From: Rhodobacteraceae bacterium S2214
Lineage (GTDB): Bacteria > Pseudomonadota > Alphaproteobacteria > Rhodobacterales > Rhodobacteraceae
Direction of reading: 5' to 3'
NCBI GenBank assembly: GCA_025141675.1
Contig: CP081161.1
Location: 186,001-250,000, forward strand
Length of the DNA: 64,000 nt
Positions 7,481-17,291 of the stretch are shown here, piece after piece (positions within the stretch are counted from its first letter, which is position 1; each line of letters starts with the position of its first letter). The notes beneath the pieces are model-generated. The model was not told where the DNA came from and made no database searches. It saw only the letters and a list, made by a program, of their open reading frames with translations. The translations under genes and the position numbers were made by a program.

Positions 7481-8907
7481 GTGCCGAACTTCGCGATCAG
7501 GCGCAGTTGCGCGATGCGTTCGACTTGGCGGCAGGCCTCTTGCAATTCGTCTGCCGTGTCGTTGAAAAGACGTCGGTTGAAGGCGGCTGTGATGGTCGCT
7601 TTCGTATTGTCGCCCACTGCAATGATGAACGGGAATCCGTGTTTTTCAACGTAACGCGCGTTCAGGTCTTGGAACATTTCGCGTTCGTCGTCGGTCAACA
7701 CATCAAGGCCCGCGCTTGCCTGTTCTGCGGTGCTTTCTGCGGTGAGCTTTTTCGCCGCTGCCAGTTTCCCTGCCAGATCTGGGTGCGCCCGCAACACACC
7801 TAAGCGTTGATCATCGGATGCTGTGCGGAACACGCGGCAAAGTGCCGAATGCACGCCCTGTGCGGTGTCATGCGTCGGCCCAAGTTCCAACGCATGCGCA
7901 CCTTCGGCAATCCACGGGCTATGTTCAAATATTCCGCCATATTCAGCGACGAAGGTCGCCCGATCCATCTGCGACGGGCGGGCAAAACGCTGATGCGGAT
8001 GTGTCGCGGCCCAATAATCTGCGATCTGTTCACGCGTCGCGAACCAAACACCGTCATGCGACTGAAAATGCGCGATCGCGCGGCGCAGGGCAGCAGCACG
8101 CCCCGGACGGCCGATGATCCGGCAGTGCAAACCGATCGACAGCATCTTTGGCGCACCAGCGGCACCTTCGGCATAAAGCGCGTCGAAACTGTCTTTTAGG
8201 TAGCTTTCAAACTGATCACCCGTGGTGAAACCCGCCTGAATGCCGAACCGCATGTCGTTGCAATCCATCGTGTACGGCACGATCAACTGGTCTTGATCCC
8301 CAAATTCCATCCAGTAAGGCAGATCGTCGGCGTAACTGTCCGCAATATAGGCAAACTTGCCAGTTTCGGCGGCCAAACGCACCGTATCGTTCGAACAGCG
8401 GCCTGTGTACCAGCCGCGCGGCGGGGTGCCGGTGACTTCGGTATGCAAGCGGATGGATTCAGCAATCGCTGCGCGTTCTTCATCCTCTGGCATGTCTTTG
8501 TGTTCGATCCATTTCAGACCGTGGCTGGCGATTTCCCAACCAGAGGCCTGCATCGCCGCGACCTGTTCAGGGGCACGTGCAAGCGCAGTGGCGACGCCGT
8601 AAACCGTGACGGGCAAATCCGACAGCATCCGATGCACACGCCAGAAACCGGCACGCGATCCGTATTCGTACAAGGATTCCATGTTCCAGTGACGCATCCC
8701 CGGCCAAGGTTGCGCCCCTGTGATTTCGGACAAAAACGCCTCTGACGCGGGATCACCGTGCAGAATGTTGTTTTCACCGCCCTCCTCGTAATTCAGCACG
8801 ATTTGCACAGCAATCTTGGCCCCATTCGGCCAGTTGGCTGCGGGCGGGACGGCGCCGTAACCAGTCATATCACGGGGGTAGCGGTTCACATTGTTTTCCT
8901 TGATCAT
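7477..8907 (-). CDS. puuE: Allantoinase PuuE fused to OHCU decarboxylase UraD
   Basis: This is a 476-residue two-domain enzyme. Residues ~1-300 are the polysaccharide-deacetylase-like, metal-independent allantoinase PuuE (RYPRDMTGYG start; GLKWIEHKDMPEDEE and IGLHCRIIGRPGRA segments). It opens allantoin to allantoate. Residues ~310-476 are 2-oxo-4-hydroxy-4-carboxy-5-ureidoimidazoline decarboxylase, with its catalytic His in the AHPDLAG motif (H375) and the YVEKHGFPFI segment. The fusion joins two consecutive ring-opening steps. I chose the ATG at 8907 (MIKENNVNRYPRD), which has an AAGG upstream; a 27-residue longer frame has no family support. It is divergent from uraH. Confidence 0.93.
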   Translation of the reverse strand: MIKENNVNRYPRDMTGYGAVPPAANWPNGAKIAVQIVLNYEEGGENNILHGDPASEAFLSEITGAQPWPGMRHWNMESLYEYGSRAGFWRVHRMLSDLPVTVYGVATALARAPEQVAAMQASGWEIASHGLKWIEHKDMPEDEERAAIAESIRLHTEVTGTPPRGWYTGRCSNDTVRLAAETGKFAYIADSYADDLPYWMEFGDQDQLIVPYTMDCNDMRFGIQAGFTTGDQFESYLKDSFDALYAEGAAGAPKMLSIGLHCRIIGRPGRAAALRRAIAHFQSHDGVWFATREQIADYWAATHPHQRFARPSQMDRATFVAEYGGIFEHSPWIAEGAHALELGPTHDTAQGVHSALCRVFRTASDDQRLGVLRAHPDLAGKLAAAKKLTAESTAEQASAGLDVLTDDEREMFQDLNARYVEKHGFPFIIAVGDNTKATITAAFNRRLFNDTADELQEACRQVERIAQLRLIAKFGT

Positions 8908-9052
8908 GCGGGTACCTTGTAAATCAAACTGATCAGCTTGGTTTTCAAATAAAACATGAAGCTGCCTCTTGCACGTCCCCTTTGGCACTTGCGGCAGGCT
9001 GACGTATAGATCGACCTCATCAGAGGCACCTTTTGCAGCGGAAAGACCTGTT

Positions 9053-9406
9053 ATGACCGGATTTTTGACAACTCACGTTCTTGATACGGCGCGCGGATGT
9101 CCTGCCCAGGGGCTGAAAATAGACCTGTACCGCATTGATGGTGACACGCGAGCGCACATCACATCGCTGACCACTAACGATGACGGACGCACAGACAGCC
9201 AGATTTTGCCTGCTGCAGATTTCGCGACAGGCACCTACGAATTGGTGTTTCACGCGGGCGCCTACCTTGATGCGATCGGCACGCCGGCTGAGGACCCGCG
9301 GTTTCTTGATATCATCCCGATCCGGTTCGGCATGTCAGAGCAATCGCATTATCACGTGCCACTGCTGTTATCCCCGTTCGGTTACAGCACCTATCGCGGT
9401 AGTTAA
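9053..9406 (+). CDS. uraH: 5-hydroxyisourate hydrolase (transthyretin-like)
   Basis: This 117-residue protein hydrolyses 5-hydroxyisourate to OHCU, the substrate of the UraD domain encoded on the other side of the same control region. It begins [15 protein letters not shown], with the catalytic His, and ends in the diagnostic YRGS tail of hydroxyisourate hydrolases. No signal peptide is seen, so it is cytoplasmic. The start at 9053 follows GGAAAG. Its stop overlaps the stop of the convergent LysR gene by three bases. Confidence 0.95.
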   Translation: MTGFLTTHVLDTARGCPAQGLKIDLYRIDGDTRAHITSLTTNDDGRTDSQILPAADFATGTYELVFHAGAYLDAIGTPAEDPRFLDIIPIRFGMSEQSHYHVPLLLSPFGYSTYRGS

Positions 9407-10314
9407 TCGGTTGCGCGGACAATCGGTGCGATCCGACTGATCACGTAGTCCATAAACAGCCGTGTCTTGGGGTCTTGATTGCGTCGGTGCGTGAACAAGC
9501 AGGCCAGCTGCACAGGCGTTGGTGGCGTCTCATTCGCCACGACAACAAGTCGGCCCGCCGCAATGTGATCCGCGACCTCGAATACCGGTTTGAGCGCAAC
9601 CCCGCAGCCATCCAGCGCCCAATTGGTCAACACATCGCCATCGTCACATTCGTAACGTCCCGCGACCTGAAACTTCTTGGGGCCATCGGGGGTCATTAGC
9701 CGCCACTGAAATTCGGTCGCGCCCGGAAAGCGCAGGTTCAGACATTCGTGGCCGTCCGCAATCAGCGCCGTGCCGTTTTGGGGATGACCACGGGCCGCAA
9801 TGTAATCGGGCGCGGCGCAAAGTACGCGTTCCACATCCGCGATTTTGCGCATTCTGAGATTGCTGTCCATCGGTTGGCCCATGAAAAACGCCAGATCCAG
9901 CCCTTCCGTCGTCAGATCAACCGTCCGGTCCGTCAACCGCAACCTGACCTGCACGTCAGGATATTCTTCTAAAAAACCGGGAATAAGAGGCGCGATCAAG
10001 CGTTTCCCAATGCCCAACGGCACGGCAACATACAGCGATCCGCGCGGTTGATCAGTGATGTTCACGACCTTCGCTTCGGCTGCATCGACGGCCTCTAGTA
10101 CCTCGCAGGCCCCACCATAGAACGCTTGGCCTTGTTCGGTCGCGGTCAGGCTGCGCGTGGTCCGCTGGAACAATCGAACGCCTAATTTTTCCTCAAGTTG
10201 CGATATCCGCGCTGATGTCACAGCAGGCGATATCCGCAAATCACGCCCAGCAGCAGACATACTGCCCAGTTCGTAGACGCGCACAAAAGTTCGGATATTA
10301 TCGAGGTATGACAT
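9403..10314 (-). CDS. LysR-family regulator of the purine catabolism cluster
   Basis: This is a 303-residue LysR-type protein. The winged HTH (residues ~1-60; [20 protein letters not shown]) is followed by a substrate-binding domain of the CrgA/DsdC-like subgroup. The start at 10314 ([15 protein letters not shown]) matches the family start. It is divergent from puuD with only 104 bases between them, the usual arrangement for a LysR regulator and its target. A 14-bp perfect palindrome sits in that gap. The likely effector is urate or another pathway intermediate, by context only. Confidence 0.85.
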   Translation of the reverse strand: MSYLDNIRTFVRVYELGSMSAAGRDLRISPAVTSARISQLEEKLGVRLFQRTTRSLTATEQGQAFYGGACEVLEAVDAAEAKVVNITDQPRGSLYVAVPLGIGKRLIAPLIPGFLEEYPDVQVRLRLTDRTVDLTTEGLDLAFFMGQPMDSNLRMRKIADVERVLCAAPDYIAARGHPQNGTALIADGHECLNLRFPGATEFQWRLMTPDGPKKFQVAGRYECDDGDVLTNWALDGCGVALKPVFEVADHIAAGRLVVVANETPPTPVQLACLFTHRRNQDPKTRLFMDYVISRIAPIVRATD

Positions 10315-10378
10315 TGTTCTGGATTTTTTGATGCTGTTTGGCCATTCCAAGCAATAGCAGAACAATCACAAGCGGCCT

Positions 10379-10392
10379 AGTGTGGCCACACT
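10379..10392. promoter_or_regulatory. 14-bp perfect palindrome upstream of puuD
   Basis: AGTGTGGCCACACT is fully self-complementary. It lies in the 104-bp LysR/puuD divergent region, 26 bases before the puuD ATG. It is the best candidate operator for the adjacent LysR protein. Binding is inferred from position only. Confidence 0.45.
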
Positions 10393-10418
10393 TTATACAC
10401 GGCACGGCGGGGACCCTA

Positions 10419-11654
10419 ATGTACGACATGGCAATTCTTTGGGACTGGATCGCGTTTTCCGTCCGCTGGCTGCACGTGATCACGGCCATGGCGTGGATCG
10501 GCGCATCATTCTTTTTCATTGCGCTTGATCTTGGCCTAAAGAAAGCACCGAACATGCCTGACGGGGTGCACGGCGAAGAATGGCAGGTACATGGCGGCGG
10601 TTTTTATCACATTCAGAAATACCTCGTTGCACCCCCGAACATGCCCGAACACCTGATATGGCATAAATGGCAAAGCTACATCACGTGGGTATCCGGTGCC
10701 GCCCTTTTGATGATCGTCTATTGGGTCGGTGGCGAGTTATTCCTGCTCGATCCGACCAAGGCTGATCTGACGTTGTGGCAGGGTATCCTGATTTCTGGCG
10801 GATCACTGACCATCGGTTGGTTGGCCTATGATTTCTTGTGCAAATCCAAGCTTGGCGAACAACCAACCACGTTGATGGTGTTGCTGTTTGTCATCCTCGT
10901 TGTGATGGCGTGGGGGTATAACCAGATATTCACAGGGCGCGCTGCGTTACTGCATCTTGGCGCTTTCACCGCGTCGATCATGACCGGAAACGTTTTCTTC
11001 CAGATCATGCCGAACCAACGCATCGTTGTCGCAGACCTGAAAGCGGGGCGCACGCCAGATGCAAAATATGGAAAGATCGCAAAGCTGCGGTCGACACATA
11101 ACAACTACCTGACTTTGCCAGTCGTGTTCTTGATGTTGTCGAACCACTACCCGCTGGCGTTCGGGACTGAATACGCGTGGATCATCGCAAGCCTGATTTT
11201 CCTGACCGGCGTTACGATCCGACACTATTTCAACACGATGCACGCCACGGGTGCTGGTCCAAACTGGACCTGGGCGGTCACCGTCTTGCTGATGCTGATT
11301 ATCGCTTGGCTGTCATCAGTCAGGTCGACAGAAACCATCGAACAAGCCGAAGCCCGCGCGATGACGCCCTATGAACAGCATTATGCGTCTGCCGAAGGGT
11401 TCGACGAGGCCTACAACACCGTGCTTGGCAATTGTTCGATGTGCCACGCGCGCGAACCGTTCTGGGATGGCATCCGCTGGGCACCCAAAGGCGTGTACCT
11501 TGAAACGCAAGCGGACGTCGCCAAACACGCAACCCAGATTTACCTACACGCTGGCGTTTCACACGCCATGCCGCCACCCAACGCGATCCAGATGGACGCC
11601 GACGCCCGCGAAACGCTGATCACGTGGATCACAAACGCTCGAAACGATGGCTAG
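10419..11654 (+). CDS. puuD: Urate hydroxylase PuuD (membrane urate oxidase with cytochrome c domain)
   Basis: This is a 411-residue PuuD-type protein. Residues 1-~310 form a membrane domain with about eight helices (DUF989-like; WLHVITAMAWIGASFFF), and a C-terminal cytochrome c domain carries CSMCH (C339, C342, H343). The family oxidises urate to 5-hydroxyisourate and delivers electrons to the respiratory chain instead of making peroxide. The start at 10419 (MYDMAILWDW) follows a GGCGGGG stretch; the frame is open further upstream but overlaps the LysR promoter region. With uraH and uraD it completes urate to (S)-allantoin. Confidence 0.92.
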   Translation: MYDMAILWDWIAFSVRWLHVITAMAWIGASFFFIALDLGLKKAPNMPDGVHGEEWQVHGGGFYHIQKYLVAPPNMPEHLIWHKWQSYITWVSGAALLMIVYWVGGELFLLDPTKADLTLWQGILISGGSLTIGWLAYDFLCKSKLGEQPTTLMVLLFVILVVMAWGYNQIFTGRAALLHLGAFTASIMTGNVFFQIMPNQRIVVADLKAGRTPDAKYGKIAKLRSTHNNYLTLPVVFLMLSNHYPLAFGTEYAWIIASLIFLTGVTIRHYFNTMHATGAGPNWTWAVTVLLMLIIAWLSSVRSTETIEQAEARAMTPYEQHYASAEGFDEAYNTVLGNCSMCHAREPFWDGIRWAPKGVYLETQADVAKHATQIYLHAGVSHAMPPPNAIQMDADARETLITWITNARNDG

Positions 11655-11715
11655 TCGTTAACACGCGTTAACCGCTACCCTTGCCCTTCCCCATAAAGCA
11701 TCCTACCAACGCCCT

Positions 11716-11795
11716 ACCTCGGGGGGCCAATACGGCTGAGATTGCGCAAGCTGACCCGTTGAACCTGAACCGGTTAAGACCGGCGGAGGGAAGGT
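11716..11795 (+). ncRNA. TPP riboswitch (THI element)
   Basis: The aptamer core is recognisable: CTGAGA in the pyrimidine-sensor helix, then CTGACCC, then GAACCTGAACCGG, and the closing GGAGGGAAGGT pairing with the opening ACCT. It lies 50 bases upstream of thiB, ahead of a GGAGG ribosome-binding site. Binding of thiamine pyrophosphate should switch off thiBPQ. No obvious terminator is seen between aptamer and gene, so control at translation is likely. Confidence 0.95.
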
Positions 11796-11844
11796 TTAGC
11801 ACGCACGCTATCCCCCAATCCGCCCGTCGCATTTGGAGGATACG

Positions 11845-12831
11845 ATGTTCAAAACCACTTATCTGACAGCTGTTGCGGGACTTTGCTTGGCGACTGCAGC
11901 CACGGCAGAGACCCCGAAATTGTCTGTTCTCACCTACGACAGCTTCACCAGCGAATGGGGCCCCGGCCCTGCGGTGGAAGCGGCGTTTGAAGAAATCTGC
12001 GCATGTGATCTGGAATTTGTCGGGGCTGGTGACGGCGCTGCATTGCTGGCACGTTTGCAGCTGGAAGGACCACGGACCGAAGCCGATATCGTGCTCGGAC
12101 TGGATACAAACCTGACAGCCGCAGCCCGTGAGACAGGTCTGTTTGCACCGCACGGCATCACGGCTGACCTGACACTGCCATTGGGCTGGACTGATACGGA
12201 ATTCATGCCTTTCGACTGGGGCTATTTCGCTTTTGTGGGCAACGCCGACGCGGACGCACCAACGTCACTGCGTGAATTGGCCGAGAGCGACATCAAGGTC
12301 GTGATCCAAGACCCTCGGTCATCCACACCGGGCCTTGGTCTACTGATGTGGGCGAAAGAAGTCTACGGCGACGAAGCCCCACAATTCTGGGACGCGATCG
12401 CTGACAACATTGTCACCGTGACACCCGGTTGGTCTGAAGCCTACGGTCTGTTCCTTGATGGCGAAGCGGATGCCGTGTTGTCCTACACCACATCACCGGC
12501 CTACCACCTGATCGCCGAAGAAGACGATAGCAAGGTCGCATGGGAATTCAGTGACGGCCATTACATGCAGGTCGAAGTCGCTGGCAAAGTGGCCGGCACC
12601 GATGTGCCAGAATTGGCTGACCAGTTCTTGGAATTCATGGTGTCAGACGCGTTCCAATCCATCATCCCAACAACCAACTGGATGTACCCAGCCGCCACAC
12701 CTGCGGATGGTCTGCCAGACGGTTTCAACACATTGATCGCGCCAGCCACATCTTTGCTGAAAACACCGGAAGATGCGCTTGCTGTCCGTGAAGAGGCATT
12801 GGCCGAATGGCGCGCAGCGCTGTCCCAATAA
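11845..12831 (+). CDS. thiB: Thiamine ABC transporter, periplasmic binding protein
   Basis: This 328-residue secreted solute-binding protein captures thiamine, TMP or TPP in the periplasm for ThiPQ. It has an N-terminal signal peptide ending at about residue 20 (ATAATAE), and the mature start KLSVLTYDSFTSEWGPGP is typical of ThiB. The GSSTPGLGLL-like loop (here RSSTPGLGLLMWAKEVYG) and the YTTSPAYH segment are family hallmarks. The ATG at 11845 follows GGAGG at ideal spacing. It is under TPP-riboswitch control, first gene of thiBPQ. Confidence 0.95.
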   Translation: MFKTTYLTAVAGLCLATAATAETPKLSVLTYDSFTSEWGPGPAVEAAFEEICACDLEFVGAGDGAALLARLQLEGPRTEADIVLGLDTNLTAAARETGLFAPHGITADLTLPLGWTDTEFMPFDWGYFAFVGNADADAPTSLRELAESDIKVVIQDPRSSTPGLGLLMWAKEVYGDEAPQFWDAIADNIVTVTPGWSEAYGLFLDGEADAVLSYTTSPAYHLIAEEDDSKVAWEFSDGHYMQVEVAGKVAGTDVPELADQFLEFMVSDAFQSIIPTTNWMYPAATPADGLPDGFNTLIAPATSLLKTPEDALAVREEALAEWRAALSQ

Positions 12832-14333
12832 TCACGCGCATCCCCGCTGTCATGGCGGGGATGTTGGTGCTGGTGCTGACGCTTGGCACGTTGATCGCAG
12901 TTGCGATGCGGGCCGAAGTGGGCACTGGCCTTTCTGCCGCAGATTGGGCCGCGATCAAATTTACGGTATCGCAGGCATTTGTATCTGCATTGGTCAGCAT
13001 TATCATCGCGATCCCCGTCGCGCGCGCCTTAGCACGACAATCGTTTCGCGGGCGTGGCGCGTTGATCACCCTGCTTGGTGCCCCGTTTATTCTTCCCGTC
13101 ATCGTGGCCGTTCTTGGATTGCTCGCAGTTTTCGGACGCAACGGTATTTTGAATGCAGGGTTAGAGGCCTTGGGCCTACCCACCTTTACGATCTACGGTT
13201 TTCATGGCGTGGTTCTGGCGCATGTTTTCTTTAACCTGCCACTCGCGACGCGGTTCATTCTGCAAGGCTGGCTCGCGATCCCGTCCGAGCGTTTCCGGCT
13301 TGCGGCGACGCTAAACGCACCTGTCGGTCGTCTGTTGGAATGGCCGATGTTGCGCAGCGTTTTGCCCGGAACATTTCTTATCATTTTCCTGATTTGCCTG
13401 ACCAGTTTCGCGGTCGCATTGACCCTTGGCGGTGGGCCGAAGGCAACGACAGTGGAACTCGCCATCTATCAAGCTGTCCGGTTCGATTTCGACCTTGGGC
13501 GTGCCGCACTACTGGCCTGTATCCAGTTTGGCATCTGCACTATCGCCGCCATCGTTGCATGGCAGGTCACCGCCGTGGATGGTTTCGGCGCGGGTCTGGA
13601 CCGTGTGGTGCAGCGTTGGGATGGGTCGCGGTTCATTGATTTTGTTTGGATCGGCCTTGCCGCTGCATTTTTGATCGTGCCGCTGTCGATGGTCGTGATC
13701 AACGGGATCATGGGCCTGTCAGAATTACCATTCAGCATTATCCAAGCGGCCACCCGATCGGTGATTGTCGCGCTCGCATCTGCGGTTTTGTGCATCACGA
13801 TGGCGTTGGCGCTTGCCTTGCAAGGCGGACGCATCGTGTCGATCATTGGCGTATTGCCTCTTGCTGCGTCGGGTCTGGTCGTGGGCACAGGGTTGTTCCT
13901 AATTGTCTTTCCCTTCTGGCGGCCATCCGATCTTGCCTTGCCCGTCACAGCGCTGGTCAACGCGACGCTGGCATTGCCATTTGCGCTGCGCTCCATTGCA
14001 CCTGCCGTTGATGGCGTTGTCGCCGACTACGGCCGGTTGATGGACCAGTTGAACGTCACGGGCTGGACACGGTTACGTCTGATCATATTGCCCCGCATAC
14101 GCAGGCCACTAGGCTTTGCGCTTGGCCTCGCGGCCGCATTGTCGATGGGAGATTTGGGAGTGATCGCCTTATTCGCGGATGAAAACGGCGCGACCTTACC
14201 GCTTGCGATGTACCGTCTGATGGGCGCGTATCAGATGGACGCAGCAGCGGGTGCTGGGCTGCTCTTAGTTGCGCTCAGCTTGTTGCTGTTTTGGATTTGT
14301 GACCGTGGAGGGCGCGTCGATGCTGACGTTTGA
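12807..14333 (+). CDS. thiP: Thiamine ABC transporter permease
   Basis: This 508-residue inner-membrane permease has two fused binding-protein-dependent permease halves of about six helices each. Each half carries an EAA-like cytoplasmic loop (RFRLAATLNAP in the first; ADYGRLMDQLNVTGWTRLRLI in the second). It starts inside the last 25 bases of thiB, so it is translationally coupled. It works with ThiB and ThiQ to import thiamine compounds. Confidence 0.94.
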   Translation: MARSAVPIITRIPAVMAGMLVLVLTLGTLIAVAMRAEVGTGLSAADWAAIKFTVSQAFVSALVSIIIAIPVARALARQSFRGRGALITLLGAPFILPVIVAVLGLLAVFGRNGILNAGLEALGLPTFTIYGFHGVVLAHVFFNLPLATRFILQGWLAIPSERFRLAATLNAPVGRLLEWPMLRSVLPGTFLIIFLICLTSFAVALTLGGGPKATTVELAIYQAVRFDFDLGRAALLACIQFGICTIAAIVAWQVTAVDGFGAGLDRVVQRWDGSRFIDFVWIGLAAAFLIVPLSMVVINGIMGLSELPFSIIQAATRSVIVALASAVLCITMALALALQGGRIVSIIGVLPLAASGLVVGTGLFLIVFPFWRPSDLALPVTALVNATLALPFALRSIAPAVDGVVADYGRLMDQLNVTGWTRLRLIILPRIRRPLGFALGLAAALSMGDLGVIALFADENGATLPLAMYRLMGAYQMDAAAGAGLLLVALSLLLFWICDRGGRVDADV

Positions 14334-15009
14334 AAAAGTGACGTTAACACAGGGCACGTTCCACCTGACCGCGCACCTTACGCTTCCAACGGGGATCACC
14401 GCGATCATTGGTCCGTCCGGTGGCGGGAAATCTACACTTTTGGCAACAATTGCCGGGTTCATCGCACCGACCACAGGCGACATCCTATGGCACGATAAAT
14501 CTTTGTCTAAGCAACCGCCCGGTGAACGCCCCGTCAGTATGTTGTTTCAGGACAACAATCTATTTCCGCATCTGACGATTGAACAGAACGTCGGTCTCGG
14601 GATTAGGCCCGACCTAAAGCTTTCAACCGCTCAAAAAGAGACGGTCGCCAAGACACTGACGCAAGTTGGGCTGGCCGACTTAGGTTCACGCAAGCCGAAC
14701 GCGCTGTCCGGCGGCCAGCAAAGCCGCGCGGCATTGGCCCGTGTGCTGGTTTCGGATCGACCTTTGGTTTTGCTGGACGAACCGTTCGCGGCCTTAGGCC
14801 CTGCACTAAAAGACGAGATGCTGGAATTGGTCACAACGACGTTGGCTGCGGCTGGCAAATCCATTGTCATGGTGACGCATGATCCGGACGATGCACGACG
14901 TATCGCGGATCGTGTGGTGCTGGTGGCTGATGGCAAAGCCCACCCACCCGTCGACGGACAACGGATTTTCGACGATCCACCAGCGGCATTAACAGCCTAT
15001 CTGGGCTAG
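14320..15009 (+). CDS. thiQ: Thiamine ABC transporter ATPase
   Basis: This is a 229-residue ABC ATPase with Walker A GPSGGGKST (about residues 30-38), signature LSGGQQSRAALAR, Walker B LVLLDEPFAALG and H-loop MVTHD. The start at 14320 (MLTFEKVTL) follows GTGGAGG and overlaps the end of thiP by 14 bases. It is the last gene of the riboswitch-controlled operon, followed by a strong terminator. Confidence 0.95.
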   Translation: MLTFEKVTLTQGTFHLTAHLTLPTGITAIIGPSGGGKSTLLATIAGFIAPTTGDILWHDKSLSKQPPGERPVSMLFQDNNLFPHLTIEQNVGLGIRPDLKLSTAQKETVAKTLTQVGLADLGSRKPNALSGGQQSRAALARVLVSDRPLVLLDEPFAALGPALKDEMLELVTTTLAAAGKSIVMVTHDPDDARRIADRVVLVADGKAHPPVDGQRIFDDPPAALTAYLG

Positions 15010-15025
15010 CACCCGAAACGCAAAA

Positions 15026-15046
15026 GGCCCGCCAAACTGGCGGGCC
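15026..15046. terminator. Bidirectional terminator between thiQ and petC
   Basis: A perfect 9-bp stem GGCCCGCCA / TGGCGGGCC with a three-base loop is flanked by AAAA on the left and CTTC on the right. It sits between the convergent ends of thiBPQ and petABC. The A-rich left flank makes it strongest for the leftward pet transcript. Confidence 0.8.
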
Positions 15047-15069
15047 CTTCGAAATGGTTCAAGACGATA

Positions 15070-15930
15070 TCAGTCTTTGTGCTTGTGTGGTGCCCACAAA
15101 CGCTTGTTTGTGAGGTAAAGAAGTACAGACAGGATCGCGAGGAAGATCACGCCGGTCAGACCAGCCTGCTTACGCGCCATCATCTTTGGTTCAGCAGTCC
15201 ACATCAGGAACGCTGCGACGTCTTCGGACATGTGGTGGATGTCGTTGGAATGGCCGTCAGCAAAATCGATGTCGCCGCCGTAGATTGGCTGTGCCATGCC
15301 GATCCATGATCCAGGCACCATGTGCTTGCCTTTTTCATCGATGCAGCTTGCTGGGAAACCACCGGACGCGAACGCCGTGTTGTAGTAACCATCCATGTTC
15401 GCATCAGCAGCACATTCTGGTTCTTCTTCGTAGCCGGACAGCAGCGCTGTGATGTATTCAGCGCCACCCATGCCGTACCACAACTGGGCAAGGCCCGTGC
15501 CATATGGACCGTGGAAACCAGCGCGCGCTTTTGCCATCAAGGACAGGTCGGGCGCGTTTGCTGATGTCACAGCTGGGAATTTGTCAGCTGGTGTGGCTGT
15601 GCGGAAATCGCCTTCGCCGTCGAACAATGCAGGGTCAAAGACCTCGTAGAATTCAGCGTAGGCAAAAACCTGATCCTCGGGCAGTGCAGGACCGCCTTCG
15701 TCGCCAAGTGTGCGGATCGCTACATGTTCAAGACCGTGGCATGACGAACAAATCTCTGTGTAGATCTGCAGACCACGCTGAAGTTGCATCTGGTCGAAAG
15801 ACCCGAACATGCCATCGAATGAAAAATCAACATCATGAATGTGCACTTCGGATCCGGCAGCCGCCGCTTGTGTCCCCAGAAGGGACACGGCAGCAACGGC
15901 TGAAAGGGTGAGTTTACGGAACATAGTCAT
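15070..15930 (-). CDS. petC: Cytochrome c1 of the bc1 complex
   Basis: This 286-residue cytochrome c1 accepts electrons from the Rieske protein and reduces cytochrome c2. It has a signal peptide, the haem c site CSSCH (C61, C64, H65), and an inserted Cys pair of the Rhodobacter type (PECAADAN ... GFPASC). A C-terminal membrane anchor (GLTGVIFLAILSVLLYLTNK) ends in a basic tail. I chose the ATG at 15930 because GAGGAAAG lies 6 bases upstream; an ATG two codons later is the alternative. It is the last gene of the leftward petABC operon. Confidence 0.95.
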   Translation of the reverse strand: MTMFRKLTLSAVAAVSLLGTQAAAAGSEVHIHDVDFSFDGMFGSFDQMQLQRGLQIYTEICSSCHGLEHVAIRTLGDEGGPALPEDQVFAYAEFYEVFDPALFDGEGDFRTATPADKFPAVTSANAPDLSLMAKARAGFHGPYGTGLAQLWYGMGGAEYITALLSGYEEEPECAADANMDGYYNTAFASGGFPASCIDEKGKHMVPGSWIGMAQPIYGGDIDFADGHSNDIHHMSEDVAAFLMWTAEPKMMARKQAGLTGVIFLAILSVLLYLTNKRLWAPHKHKD

Positions 15931-15941
15931 TGTATCTTTCC

Positions 15942-17279
15942 TCACTCTGCCGGCTGTGTGGCACCATCAGTGCCTTTGGCCGGGTAGTGCGCGTTGAAGT
16001 CTTCTTCGATAGTCGCCGGTGGTGTGTCTGGCTTCTCGATCACGCCGAGCAATGGCAGGATAACGAGGAAGTAGGCAAACCAGTAAGTAGAGGCGATCAA
16101 AGAAATCCAGTCATACGGGAATTCAGCCGGACGCGCACCAACCCACATCAACAAGATGAAGTCGGCAACCAGCAGCGCGAACCACCATTTGAACATCGGA
16201 CGGTACCGACCTGACCGGACAGAAGATGTGTCTAACCAAGGTGCCAGCGCCATGACAGCAATCGCACCAAACATCGCCAGAACACCGAAGAATTTCGCAT
16301 CAATGATGCCAAAGCTCAGGAACTGAACAATCTGAACAACCCAAACGTCTGCAGTGAAGGCCCGCAGGATCGCGTAGAATGGCAAGAAGTACCATTCTGG
16401 AACGATGTGTGCAGGTGTCGCAAGCGGGTTCGCAGGGATGTAGTTGTCAGGGTGGCCCAAGTAGTTCGGCATGAAGCCAACGACCGCCATGAACACGACC
16501 AAGATCACAGCCAGCGCGAACAAATCTTTGATCACGAAGTATGGCCAGAATGGCAGCGTGTCTTTTTGTGCGTCTTCTTTTGATGTCCGACGTACCTCAA
16601 CACCAGTTGGGTTGTTGTTGCCTGTCGTGTGGAACGCCCAGATGTGCAGGATCACGAGACCGGCAATGATGAACGGCATCAAATAGTGCAGTGAGAAGAA
16701 GCGGTTCAGCGCAGGTTGGCCAACGGCGCCAGCACCCAACAACCATGTCTGGATGCTTTCACCGATGAACGGGATCGCCCCAAACAGGCCTGTGATAACG
16801 GCGGTACCGTGGAACGACATCTGGCCCCATGGCAGAACGTAGCCCATGAACGCAGTCCCCATCATCAAAAGATAGATGAGCATACCGATGATCCATGTGA
16901 CTTCACGTGGTGCCTTGTAAGACCCGTAGTAAAGTCCGCGGAAAATGTGGGCGTAAACAGCCACAAAGAACAGCGACGCGCCGTTCATGTGGAAATAACG
17001 GATCATATGTCCGCCATTCACGTCACGCATAATGTGTTCGATAGACGCAAACGCCATATCAACGTGTGGCGTGTAGTGCATAACCAGCACGATGCCGGTG
17101 ATGATCTGCAGCGCCAATGTAAATGTCAGGACAATGCCCCAAATCCACATCCAGTTCAGGTTTTTCGGAGTCGGGATCATCAAAGTGCCGTGCAGCAAGC
17201 CTACAATTGGCAAGCGCTTATCAAGGCCCTTTTCGAATTCCGTCTTTGGTTCGTAATGGTCGTGGGGAATGCCGCCCAT
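15942..17279 (-). CDS. petB: Cytochrome b of the bc1 complex
   Basis: This 445-residue polytopic cytochrome b holds haems bL and bH and the Qo and Qi quinol sites. Hallmarks include [18 protein letters not shown] with the haem-binding region, PEW (Qo site, in [17 protein letters not shown]) and the paired haem-ligand His residues in helices B and D. It starts with [18 protein letters not shown] after GGAGAGAT. It sits 12 bases after petA and just before petC. The complex serves both respiration and cyclic photosynthetic electron flow. Confidence 0.97.
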   Translation of the reverse strand: MGGIPHDHYEPKTEFEKGLDKRLPIVGLLHGTLMIPTPKNLNWMWIWGIVLTFTLALQIITGIVLVMHYTPHVDMAFASIEHIMRDVNGGHMIRYFHMNGASLFFVAVYAHIFRGLYYGSYKAPREVTWIIGMLIYLLMMGTAFMGYVLPWGQMSFHGTAVITGLFGAIPFIGESIQTWLLGAGAVGQPALNRFFSLHYLMPFIIAGLVILHIWAFHTTGNNNPTGVEVRRTSKEDAQKDTLPFWPYFVIKDLFALAVILVVFMAVVGFMPNYLGHPDNYIPANPLATPAHIVPEWYFLPFYAILRAFTADVWVVQIVQFLSFGIIDAKFFGVLAMFGAIAVMALAPWLDTSSVRSGRYRPMFKWWFALLVADFILLMWVGARPAEFPYDWISLIASTYWFAYFLVILPLLGVIEKPDTPPATIEEDFNAHYPAKGTDGATQPAE

Positions 17280-17291
17280 GGGTATCTCTCC

